Below are positions 1-7,302 of a DNA stretch of 8,324 nt, piece by piece. The DNA lies in the NCBI GenBank assembly GCA_023264135.1, contig JALQSZ010000056.1, forward strand, positions 1-8,324. The letters run 5' to 3'. Under the pieces are notes generated by a model, which searched no databases, was not told the DNA's origin, and saw nothing but the letters and a program-made list of their open reading frames with translations. A program made the position numbers and the translations under genes. Numbering within the stretch: position 1 is the first letter of the stretch; every line of letters starts with the position of its first letter. Source of the stretch: Acidimicrobiales bacterium (lineage in GTDB: Bacteria > Actinomycetota > Acidimicrobiia > Acidimicrobiales > Acidimicrobilacustridaceae).

Positions 1-8
1 GTTGGACG

Positions 9-3000
9 ATGGCGGCCCTTGATTTCATACCGGAGTACGCGCAAGGTGCGGTCGGACAGTTGTTCGACGACAACGACGACATCGACGGATGGTTCATTTC
101 GACGAAACTCGGCACGATGTTCGAAGATTCGGACAAGGCCGGACAAGGCTGGTTTTTGGGTGAGGATGCGGCGATAAAGCAAGCAGAACGGGCACGCCGT
201 TACCGTGGGACGATAAACGGTTCGGCGTATACGGTGGGTCGTGGTGCGGCGAACATGATTTTTTTGCCGAACAGCAAACCGTACAACTTGATGTCGGGTG
301 TGATAGATGCTGCGGTACTCATCAAACTCGATCCGACCGCACCGGTCACGAAAGCCATCGGTGCCGTGCGAACTGGCGGATTGGTTGTTCGTGGCAAAGA
401 ACTGACGATTTTGGGCAAACCCGTGCTTCGTGGATTTGAGGTTCCGATACAGTCCGCCGAGGAAGCGGCGGCGGTATCTGCCGCTCTGCGTTCCGAATCA
501 GGTTTGACGAACGCGACCGAGGCGTTGAACGGCAGCCAATGGTTGAAGTTCATGGGCCAGAATCGTCGCGCCCGCGCACTCGTGGACCGTCTGTGGTCGA
601 ACTCGTTGCGCAACGTTGACGACGTGGACGAACTCACCAACCTGACCCGCACGACCGACGCCCGACGAGCTTTTGACGAGGCGGACGAGGCGTTGAAACA
701 GGCGCAGGCACGGTTGGCGGCAGGTGAAGTCGGCGCCGATGCCGTCGAGTCGGCTGCCGAAGTGTTGCGCGAGGCCGACACCACGTTGAAGAAAGTGTCG
801 GGGGAGATTGCCGAGACTGCGGCAGAGACGGAAGCACGCAAATCTGCGGCCCTCATCGACTTGTTCACGGACCGCAAGAGCGGCAAGTTGCGTGTGAGCG
901 TCGAAACTATCAATGAACTGTTGAACGCCACCAGCAAGAACGAGGTGTTGGGAATCTTGTCGCCTCAATGGGTCACCAAATCGGGTTCGTTGCCGGAGGA
1001 CATTCGTGCAATCCAGTCGTTGACGGGTGGGACGTGGGTGGATCGGGTGCCGTTGGCGGCGTTGCGCAAGTCCCGTTTCTTGACTTCTGTTCCTGGCAGC
1101 AAAATCGTGGTCGGCGGCAACGACATGGACAACCGTGAGGCGGTGATGACGGTAATCAACTGGTCGCGGACGCTCGGCATGGGGAAGGCGGAACAGGACC
1201 GTTTGCTTGTCGGGGCGTTGAAGACGTTTGCGGGTGACGCCACACGTGTCGACCAGAACGCGTACATCGATTTCTTCTACGACGCCATCGGCGACGTTCT
1301 CGTGAGGAACGGGGTGGACAAGAACTTCGTCGATTTGATGCGTGAAGACGGCAAACGGTTCGCCGACGTGTTGCGCCTCTATTACACGGACATCGCAGGC
1401 AAACCGACCGACCGAGGATTCTTCTCGTGGTTGAAAGAATCCAACCTTGCGAAAGACCCCGAAGATTTGAAGAAAATCATTGACGACGCCGTTGACCCCG
1501 AAGGCAAAATGGTGGTCGCATCCCCGATGACGAGCGTGGAAATGTTGAACCGTGTCGTCTACCTGCCCGACGTGCGGGAACTGCGCCGCTTGACGCGTTC
1601 CCGTCTGGTGCGTGAAGCAATCAACGAAACCACCAAGACCAACCCGAAGAAACTGTCGGCTGCCTTGTTCACGAGAACGACCCGCGAAACCAAGCAGGTG
1701 CTCGTCAAGAAGCAGCAGATCGAGGAAGCGGTGAAGGCGTTGGACGAACTTGCGGCACGCGACCGCGAACTGGCCGAAGTACGTTTCGTGGACCAGACCA
1801 CCGACGCATACAAGGCTCATGTCGCCGAACGCGCAAAAACACAGAAAGACATGATCCAGTTGGAGGAACTCATCGGCGACCTCCGCAAAGAAGGGTACGT
1901 GGATGAAACCATCGAGTTGCGTCGCGGCGAGTTGCGCGGTCCGCTCGCCATCATGGAGTGGTACCAGCAGTCGTTGTGGAAGCCGCTCGCGTTGGCGACG
2001 GGCGGTTACGTGATGCGCAACACGATAGACGCACAGATTCGTATGGCTCTCTCGGGTTTCTCGTCCATCGTCAACCACCCGTTCAAATACATTTCCGTCG
2101 TCACCGGCAGGCGTGCGACGGGTGACTTGTTGGGTGAGGCGATGTTGCCGCGACTCGTCCTGCCTGATGGCACCGTACCGAAAGACGGTTTGGGCGGTAT
2201 TATCCAAAAAGTTCGTTACGGAAAATACGAGCACGTCACATTGTCAGAAGAACTGATGAACGAAATGTCGTTCGGTTTGCGGAAAGCCGGACTGTGGGAG
2301 CAGTCGGAGGCACGCCAGTTCGAGACGGGTCAATGGGTGGCGGTGTCGGCGCAGCAGAACCGCAGGGCGTGGCTGCGTGGCATCGGGCAGAACGGTACGC
2401 AAATCAACAAGGATGCGGCGATGCAGGCCGCAGCACGCGTGTTCTACGACGCGTTCCGCGAAGGTGCCACCGATCTGCGGCAGGTGCGTTCCCGTGCGGC
2501 GGCAGCCGTACAAAAAGTGATAGACAACGACCCCGAATACTTCAAGAATCTGCGCCGCGCTTTCGAAGAAGGCATCGTCGTCAAAGACGCGAACGGCAAC
2601 GCGTTCAAATGGAAGTCGATCAACTGGGATGAAGCCGACGCCGAGGACGTGAACGCCTTGTTGGAACAGTGGGCGTACCGCATGGTCGTGGACAGGGTGC
2701 AGTTGATGTCGGGCGGACAGAACGGGATGAACTTCATGTACGCCTACAACTTCGTGCCCAAGACGAGAAAAGGCGAGATTGTGATGCCGTCCACCGTGAA
2801 CCTGGACCGCATCGGTGGTGCGCTCGTCGGTGAACCCGCCCAACTCGGGGAAGGTTCGTGGGCGGTGGTGCTTTCCGTCGACGAGAAAGCCGGCAGCGCA
2901 ATAATCCAACCCATCGTTTCTTCGGCGGTTGACACCGGCAAAGACGTGCCGATACCCGCATTCCAGAACAGGGACGTGTCGTTCGCGGCCCGCAACTTGA

Positions 3001-4931
3001 TCGACAACATGCCCGTTTCGTACGACAAGGTTGGGGAAGGGTTGCCTGGATTCGTGAAGTACGAAGAAATCCAGTACGGTGAAGACAACAAGGGTGCGTT
3101 GGCAAGTTTCCAGCGCAGCATGGACGGGATGACCGACTGGTTCTTCGGTCGCCTGTATGCGTCGGTGACGACGAAACTCGACAGGTCGCCCGTGTTCCGG
3201 CAGTCCTACTACAAAGTGGTCGCAGACCGAGTGGATCAGCTTTCGGTGAAAGCCGCCCAAGAAATCGTCGCCAACGTAAAACGTGCCGCCGCCGGCTACG
3301 ACATGAAAGAATGGCGTTACGTCGGCGACAGGGACTTGTGGGCACGTCTCCAACAAGCGGCGAAACGCGGCGCCGATCCCGAGAACGCGTTGACGGCAAC
3401 CGATTTGGACGACTACGCGAAATGGGTGGCGCTCGACGAAGTGAAAGGTCTGCTGTACAACGCGTCGAATCGCAACAACTTGGAGGATGCGTTGCGCATC
3501 GTCGCACCGTTCGCTACCGCATGGCGCGAAATCTTGGGCACCTACGGCACCCTGTTCCTCGCCAACCCCGTCAACACCTACCGCCAGTTCCAACGCGTCT
3601 ACACCGGTCTGGAAGGTGCGGACCCTGAGAACGACGGTCGCGGCTTCATCTACAAAGACCCCGTAAGCAACCAGGCGATGTTCAAGTTCCCGATGTCGGG
3701 TGTGTTGGCGCGGGCACTCACCGGCACGGGTGCGGAACTCGAAGCTCCGCTCAGCCAGTTGTCGCAAGGCATCAGCGTCATCCCCGCATTGGGGCCGTAC
3801 GGACAGATCGCCGTCTCACAACTACCCGACCAGCCGCAGTACGACGATATCATCAACTTCTTGTTGCCGTACGGTCGCACCGAGGACGGAAGGCTCGCCT
3901 ACAACATCACACCTGGTTGGATTCGCAAAGCCATCGAGACGTTGGAGGCATCGACCACCGACCAGTCAAGCCAGTTCTACAACACGTACATCGAGACGGT
4001 CCGCGCCAAAGCAGCATCCGGACGATACGACCTTTCGAGTGCGCAGGACAAGCAGCGTTTGTTGGATGATTCCCGTTCCGCTGCCCGCGTCTTGATGGCG
4101 ATGCGCACCGCATCACAGTTCTTCGGACCGACGGCAGCCACCACAGAGTTCCAGATACCCACCAAAGAAGGCGACCAGTACGTGTCGCTGCTCACCTCCG
4201 AGTTCTACAAGCTGCAAGCCGAGGATTACGACACCGCCATCCCGAAGTTCTTGGAGACGTACGGTGACGACGCGTTCGTGTATGCGGCAGGAAAAACTCG
4301 TGCCATCCGCGAAGGTTTGGAGGCGACGGAAGAGTTCGGGGCGTGGGAACGCCAAAACCAGGACCTTCTCGGTGAATACGCTGACGTGGCCGCCTACCTT
4401 GCGCCGTCGGGTTCCGATTTCAGTTTCGCCGTGTGGCAACGGCAGGTGATGACCGGTGAACGCGAAAAGTTGACGGATCGGGAACTCATCCTGTTGGCGC
4501 AGGAACGTGTCGGCGCAGCCAAATACCGTGCGATGCGCCTGAAAGCCGGACCGTATCCGTCGGAAGAGGTGCGCGGCTTGTTGCGCCGATACAGGCAGGC
4601 GTTGTCGGAACAGTACCGCGGGTTCCCTGCCGTCGCCCAGTTCGAGGTCGGCAAGTTCGAGGAACAGATGGTCCAGTTGCGCAACATGGTTGCCGACCAG
4701 CGCACCGAAGGGAACGTCGTCGCCGACGCTTTGCGGACCTATCTCGGGTATCGGGATGCCTTGTTGCAGAAGGCGCGTGACGCGGGTTATGTGGCGAACA
4801 CGTTGCGTCAAGCGAAAGGTTTGGAAGGGTTGCGGGACTTCTTGGCTAGTATCGGTAATCAACTGATCCAAGAGACACCGGAGTTCGCACGAATCTATGA
4901 ACGACTACTTTCGCAAGAGGTCGAACTCTGA
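9..4931 (+). CDS. Giant (1640 aa) putative phage virion protein, possibly internal/DNA-ejection protein
   Basis: This is an uninterrupted reading frame of 1640 codons ending in TGA. The ATG at 9 is preceded by ACG in the context gacgATGGC, which resembles the start of the third gene. The frame is open to the window edge, so a start further upstream cannot be excluded. In order: a mixed N-terminal region; a coiled coil rich in Ala, Glu and Asp (about 217-285); charged helices (about 560-590 and 603-646); an aromatic/hydrophobic patch starting WYQQSLWKPLALATGGY (651-695); a beta-rich insert (about 907-1010); a segment with APFATAWREI (1166-1175) followed by GTYGTLFLANPV; a hydrophobic Gly/Pro stretch containing GISVIPALGPYG (within about 1232-1290); and a charged helical tail (about 1470-1640) with RRYRQALSEQYRGF. 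There is no signal peptide or clear membrane helix. I find no cysteine and three histidines (604, 690, 742). The FATAW-type segment and the tail resemble, from memory, large uncharacterised phage structural proteins. The virion role is probable; the ejection role is inference from size and composition. A tail-associated role is an alternative. Confidence 0.9.
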   Translation: MAALDFIPEYAQGAVGQLFDDNDDIDGWFISTKLGTMFEDSDKAGQGWFLGEDAAIKQAERARRYRGTINGSAYTVGRGAANMIFLPNSKPYNLMSGVIDAAVLIKLDPTAPVTKAIGAVRTGGLVVRGKELTILGKPVLRGFEVPIQSAEEAAAVSAALRSESGLTNATEALNGSQWLKFMGQNRRARALVDRLWSNSLRNVDDVDELTNLTRTTDARRAFDEADEALKQAQARLAAGEVGADAVESAAEVLREADTTLKKVSGEIAETAAETEARKSAALIDLFTDRKSGKLRVSVETINELLNATSKNEVLGILSPQWVTKSGSLPEDIRAIQSLTGGTWVDRVPLAALRKSRFLTSVPGSKIVVGGNDMDNREAVMTVINWSRTLGMGKAEQDRLLVGALKTFAGDATRVDQNAYIDFFYDAIGDVLVRNGVDKNFVDLMREDGKRFADVLRLYYTDIAGKPTDRGFFSWLKESNLAKDPEDLKKIIDDAVDPEGKMVVASPMTSVEMLNRVVYLPDVRELRRLTRSRLVREAINETTKTNPKKLSAALFTRTTRETKQVLVKKQQIEEAVKALDELAARDRELAEVRFVDQTTDAYKAHVAERAKTQKDMIQLEELIGDLRKEGYVDETIELRRGELRGPLAIMEWYQQSLWKPLALATGGYVMRNTIDAQIRMALSGFSSIVNHPFKYISVVTGRRATGDLLGEAMLPRLVLPDGTVPKDGLGGIIQKVRYGKYEHVTLSEELMNEMSFGLRKAGLWEQSEARQFETGQWVAVSAQQNRRAWLRGIGQNGTQINKDAAMQAAARVFYDAFREGATDLRQVRSRAAAAVQKVIDNDPEYFKNLRRAFEEGIVVKDANGNAFKWKSINWDEADAEDVNALLEQWAYRMVVDRVQLMSGGQNGMNFMYAYNFVPKTRKGEIVMPSTVNLDRIGGALVGEPAQLGEGSWAVVLSVDEKAGSAIIQPIVSSAVDTGKDVPIPAFQNRDVSFAARNLIDNMPVSYDKVGEGLPGFVKYEEIQYGEDNKGALASFQRSMDGMTDWFFGRLYASVTTKLDRSPVFRQSYYKVVADRVDQLSVKAAQEIVANVKRAAAGYDMKEWRYVGDRDLWARLQQAAKRGADPENALTATDLDDYAKWVALDEVKGLLYNASNRNNLEDALRIVAPFATAWREILGTYGTLFLANPVNTYRQFQRVYTGLEGADPENDGRGFIYKDPVSNQAMFKFPMSGVLARALTGTGAELEAPLSQLSQGISVIPALGPYGQIAVSQLPDQPQYDDIINFLLPYGRTEDGRLAYNITPGWIRKAIETLEASTTDQSSQFYNTYIETVRAKAASGRYDLSSAQDKQRLLDDSRSAARVLMAMRTASQFFGPTAATTEFQIPTKEGDQYVSLLTSEFYKLQAEDYDTAIPKFLETYGDDAFVYAAGKTRAIREGLEATEEFGAWERQNQDLLGEYADVAAYLAPSGSDFSFAVWQRQVMTGEREKLTDRELILLAQERVGAAKYRAMRLKAGPYPSEEVRGLLRRYRQALSEQYRGFPAVAQFEVGKFEEQMVQLRNMVADQRTEGNVVADALRTYLGYRDALLQKARDAGYVANTLRQAKGLEGLRDFLASIGNQLIQETPEFARIYERLLSQEVEL

Positions 4932-4933
4932 TG
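4915..4933 (+). promoter_or_regulatory. Shine-Dalgarno and TGATG stop/start overlap between genes 1 and 2
   Basis: AAGAGG at 4915-4920 lies ten bases before the ATG at 4931. The TGA of gene 1 (4929-4931) shares its last base with that ATG. This arrangement fixes the gene 2 start and suggests that ribosomes finishing the giant protein re-initiate on the next gene. Confidence 0.7.
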
Positions 4934-5788
4934 TCTGACACGAGCCAGCAGGACATCGCATCCCAAATTGAGGCGTTTTCCGTCGGCACCGTCGGCGGCA
5001 AGGAACCGATGCCGTTCGAGAAGGCGCCGCCGCGAGTCGTCATGGTGCCGTACCGCACGATTGCCACCAATCAGGGAACATCGGTCCGATACGACTACGG
5101 CGACACCGATTTGGCGAAATACATCAAGCCGTCCGATTTGCGTCCTTTGGAACAGGTACGTTTCTCCAAGAACCAGGGTGAACTGAGCGCGATACAACGC
5201 CAGCAGTACACCGGCGATTTGTTGGTGGACGAAAAGAACCGTATCGCACGCCCCCAATACGACGTGAACGGGGAACCGTTGGGTTTGTTGCGTTCGTTCG
5301 GCACGAACGCAGCCCGCCGCGAACTGCTCGATCTCCTCTACCAGAAAGGTTTTTACAGCTCTGGGAAACCGTCAGCCAACGGTTTCAGTGCCTACGATCA
5401 GCGCGCCATCGGCAACATGTTGGAGTATGCGAACGCAATGGGTCGCACTTGGAACGTGGCACGTTTAGAGATCGAGTCGTTGGAGAATGAACGCGGTTTG
5501 GGTGGTGCCGCGGCGTTGCGTACGTCGTCGAGGGAGGACATCCGCGAGTATGTGAACAGGGATTCGTTGGAGTTGTTGGGTCGCACGTTGACGCGGGCCG
5601 AGTTCCGTGAGGCGTTGCAGATGATTCAGGCGCGTGAGCGTGCGCCTCGGGCTGGTGAGACGCAGGCTTCGTTGGGTGCGTTGTCGGCGGAGGCGGTGCG
5701 GCAGGTTGCGCCGCGTGAGGTGCAGATGCAGGGTGCGGCGGATGCGATTGACGTGTTCCGTGAGATGTTGAGGAGTTCGAGAGGTTGA
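4931..5788 (+). CDS. 285-aa protein of unknown function, putative phage virion-associated protein
   Basis: I do not recognise a named family. The N-terminus (about 1-45) looks disordered, with a PPRVVMVPYR motif, and is followed by a Tyr/Asp-rich stretch and DLAKYIKPSDLRPLEQ. A helical unit spans about 128-171: ARRELLDLLYQKGFY, a short Ser/Gly/Pro loop, then AYDQRAIGNMLEYANAMG. The pattern Leu-rich helix, Tyr-x-x-Gly-Phe-Tyr, loop, helix ending in Ala-Asn-x-x-Gly recalls small helical modules that recur in uncharacterised virion proteins of actinobacterial and metagenomic phages; this is memory, not a search. The C-terminus is charged and helical. The protein has no cysteine, no histidine, no signal peptide and no membrane segment. 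It sits between the giant protein and the linker protein with no spacing, so a minor structural or assembly role is inferred. Codons at 5606-5749 end only in G or T, unlike the start of the gene. An assembly chaperone is an alternative. Confidence 0.85.
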   Translation: MSDTSQQDIASQIEAFSVGTVGGKEPMPFEKAPPRVVMVPYRTIATNQGTSVRYDYGDTDLAKYIKPSDLRPLEQVRFSKNQGELSAIQRQQYTGDLLVDEKNRIARPQYDVNGEPLGLLRSFGTNAARRELLDLLYQKGFYSSGKPSANGFSAYDQRAIGNMLEYANAMGRTWNVARLEIESLENERGLGGAAALRTSSREDIREYVNRDSLELLGRTLTRAEFREALQMIQARERAPRAGETQASLGALSAEAVRQVAPREVQMQGAADAIDVFREMLRSSRG

Positions 5789-5793
5789 CGATG
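5771..5793 (+). promoter_or_regulatory. Shine-Dalgarno sites deciding the start of gene 3
   Basis: GAGAGG at 5779-5784 lies six bases before the ATG at 5791. AGGAG at 5771-5775 lies nine bases before an in-frame TTG at 5785, which overlaps the gene 2 stop as TTGA. Both starts are therefore served; they differ by only two residues. The ATG is preferred for its start codon and good spacing. Confidence 0.6.
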
Positions 5794-7302
5794 GCTGCGC
5801 AAGACGATTTTGATAAAGCGCAAGCGGCACTTGAAAAAGGTGTCCAGAGCTACACGTTCAAAGGCAAGACGTATTCGTTGAAGGAGCTGCGAAATGATTT
5901 GATTCCGGAGTTGCGCAAAGCAGCAAAGGCAGAACGCGAAACCCAAGCCGCGACCCAAACCGCTGCTAAAAAGGCCGCCTCCACCGCCGCTGCTCGACGT
6001 GACGTGAAAAAAGCGCAACAAAATGTCAAAGATGCACAAAAAGCATTTGATAACGCAACCAAAAGGTTTGTGAATAGGACAGTCACAGAGGAAGTCGTTA
6101 CTGCCGCACGAACAAGGTTGATTCAGGCGCAGGAGGTGTTGGCTCGTTTGACGCCAACCCCGACGCGTACCGTTACGACGCCCTCAAAGACGCCCACGAC
6201 CACTACTGCCAAGCCGTCTGATGGTTCGTCGTTGAAAGCCGAGGAAGTTCGTTTGGCGGGGTTGGCCCCGAAACCTGGCGGCGGTGCTGCTGGTGGTGCG
6301 GGTCGTGGTGGTGCAGGTGCAGGCGGAACAGGCACCACCACCACTACCACCAAGAAACCTGACGAAACGAAACCGCCGGCAGCGACGACGGAAAGCATCT
6401 TGGATGAACTTGCGGCACGATTCCCCGCATACCAAGATTGGACTTTGGAACAGGCGACCGCCTATTTCGGTTCCGATCTCATCAAGGTGTTGACGGACAC
6501 TGCGAACGGCGTTTATGGGACTGGTGCCCAAACGAACAAGGAAGCCATCGCACGCGCAATCGAAGGCACGAACTATTGGCGTACGACCATTTCTGCGATT
6601 CGCAACTGGGATGCGTTGGGCAAACCCGACCAAGACAAGCGTGTCACTGACCAGAAACGGGTGTTGGCGCAGACGTTCGGCGAGTTGCAGTTGGATGACG
6701 CCACTCTCACCGAGTTGGCGACCACGATTCAACGCACCGGTCTGTCGGAGTTGGGTGCGAAACAGTTGGTGTTCGGCGCAGCGTTCAAGCAGTCCCCGAA
6801 ACCTGGTCTCGATCCGCGACGGTTGGCGTTGCAGTCCTCGGAGGCTGATGCGTTGCGTCGTGTCGCCAAAGCGTACGGTTTCCGTTCGTCTGATTTGGAT
6901 GACCAAATCGAGTCGGTGTTGACCGGCAAACCGTATGCGCCGACGGGTACGGTGTTGACGACCGAATCGTTTCGTCAGAAAGCTGAGCAGGCTGCTCGTG
7001 GCGCGTTCCCGCATTTGAAGGAACAGTTCGATTCGGGTTTGACGTTGAACGACATTTTCGGGAACTATCGGGAGATTGCGGCCCGTGTGTTGGAGGTTGA
7101 TCCGTCGCAGGTGGATTACATGAGTGATGAGAAGTGGTTTGATGCTTTTGGTTCGCAGAAGGATGGGTTGCCGTCGTTGTCGTCGTGGGTGGCGAAGTTG
7201 AAGACTGATCCGAAGTATGGTTGGCGGTTCACGAATCAGGCGAATCAGCAGGTGTCTAGTGTGGTGTCTGCTTTGGAAAGGGCGTTCGGGCTAATCAAAT
7301 GA
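5791..7302 (+). CDS. 503-aa multi-domain linker protein, putative phage structural protein
   Basis: ATG at 5791 is chosen over the in-frame TTG at 5785. Order of parts: a short start with YTFKGKTYSLKEL; a highly charged Ala/Lys/Arg/Gln coiled coil (about 30-120); a Thr/Pro/Lys linker (121-148); a short amphipathic segment; a Gly/Ala linker (163-181) running into six threonines (182-187) and a Lys/Pro/Glu stretch; a helical domain (about 201-330) with TNYWRTTISAIRNWDALG; and a C-terminal helical domain (about 391-503) with RGAFPHLKEQFDSGLT, a central LEVDPSQVDY motif and an end in WRFTNQANQQ. From memory, the last two domains resemble modules in uncharacterised virion proteins of actinobacterial and marine metagenomic phages; this is the main reason for calling the window phage. 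There is no cysteine and one histidine (408). Flexible linkers between compact helical domains suggest a structural or scaffolding role, not an enzyme. The gene overlaps gene 4 by four bases. The specific function is unknown. Confidence 0.88.
   Translation: MAAQDDFDKAQAALEKGVQSYTFKGKTYSLKELRNDLIPELRKAAKAERETQAATQTAAKKAASTAAARRDVKKAQQNVKDAQKAFDNATKRFVNRTVTEEVVTAARTRLIQAQEVLARLTPTPTRTVTTPSKTPTTTTAKPSDGSSLKAEEVRLAGLAPKPGGGAAGGAGRGGAGAGGTGTTTTTTKKPDETKPPAATTESILDELAARFPAYQDWTLEQATAYFGSDLIKVLTDTANGVYGTGAQTNKEAIARAIEGTNYWRTTISAIRNWDALGKPDQDKRVTDQKRVLAQTFGELQLDDATLTELATTIQRTGLSELGAKQLVFGAAFKQSPKPGLDPRRLALQSSEADALRRVAKAYGFRSSDLDDQIESVLTGKPYAPTGTVLTTESFRQKAEQAARGAFPHLKEQFDSGLTLNDIFGNYREIAARVLEVDPSQVDYMSDEKWFDAFGSQKDGLPSLSSWVAKLKTDPKYGWRFTNQANQQVSSVVSALERAFGLIK
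6151..6360 (+). repeat. Low-complexity coding linkers (Thr/Pro and Gly/Thr) in gene 3
   Basis: Two biased stretches inside gene 3 flank a short amphipathic segment. The first (6151-6234) encodes Thr, Pro, Lys and Ser. The second (6277-6360) encodes a Gly/Ala run, then six threonine codons (ACC or ACT) at 6334-6351, then Lys-Lys-Pro. They are expected to be disordered and to separate the coiled coil from the C-terminal domains. The codons are near-repetitive, but there is no long perfect DNA repeat. Confidence 0.75.
7299..7302 (+). promoter_or_regulatory. ATGA stop/start overlap coupling genes 3 and 4
   Basis: The ATG at 7299-7301 overlaps the TGA at 7300-7302. No Shine-Dalgarno sequence stands at normal distance; the nearest purine run, GGAAAGGG at 7275-7282, is 16 bases away. 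Gene 4 is therefore probably translated mainly by re-initiation after gene 3. Confidence 0.65.

Noticed and set aside
2..22. Possible end of an upstream gene in another frame (stop TGA at 20-22)
   Set aside because: Only a few codons are visible, so it cannot be told from chance.
259..265. Seven-T run within gene 1
   Set aside because: It encodes an ordinary Ile-Phe-Leu stretch and nothing nearby suggests programmed frameshifting.
2929..2957. TTGACA-like hexamer (2929-2934) with a 17-base spacer inside gene 1
   Set aside because: The matching -10 position reads GATACC, only three of six bases, and lies in the middle of a coding region with no downstream gene start that needs it.
498..4871. 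Long antisense open frames of 578, 507 and 252 codons (498-2234, 2244-3767, 4113-4871) on the minus strand
   Set aside because: Their codon boundaries coincide with those of gene 1, so they stay open simply because gene 1 rarely uses TTA, CTA or TCA codons; the stops fall on TCA codons such as 498-500 and 2244-2246. The proteins are rich in Arg, His and Cys and resemble nothing.
9..4931. Gene 1 as a tape measure protein or a T7 gp16-type lytic transglycosylase
   Set aside because: There are no clear membrane helices or uniform helical repeats for a tape measure, and I cannot find a recognisable transglycosylase motif. Neither is firmly excluded without a profile search.
6184..7014. 276-codon minus-strand open frame opposite gene 3
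   Set aside because: It is a shadow of gene 3 codon use, with a biased Arg-rich translation and no start signals of its own.
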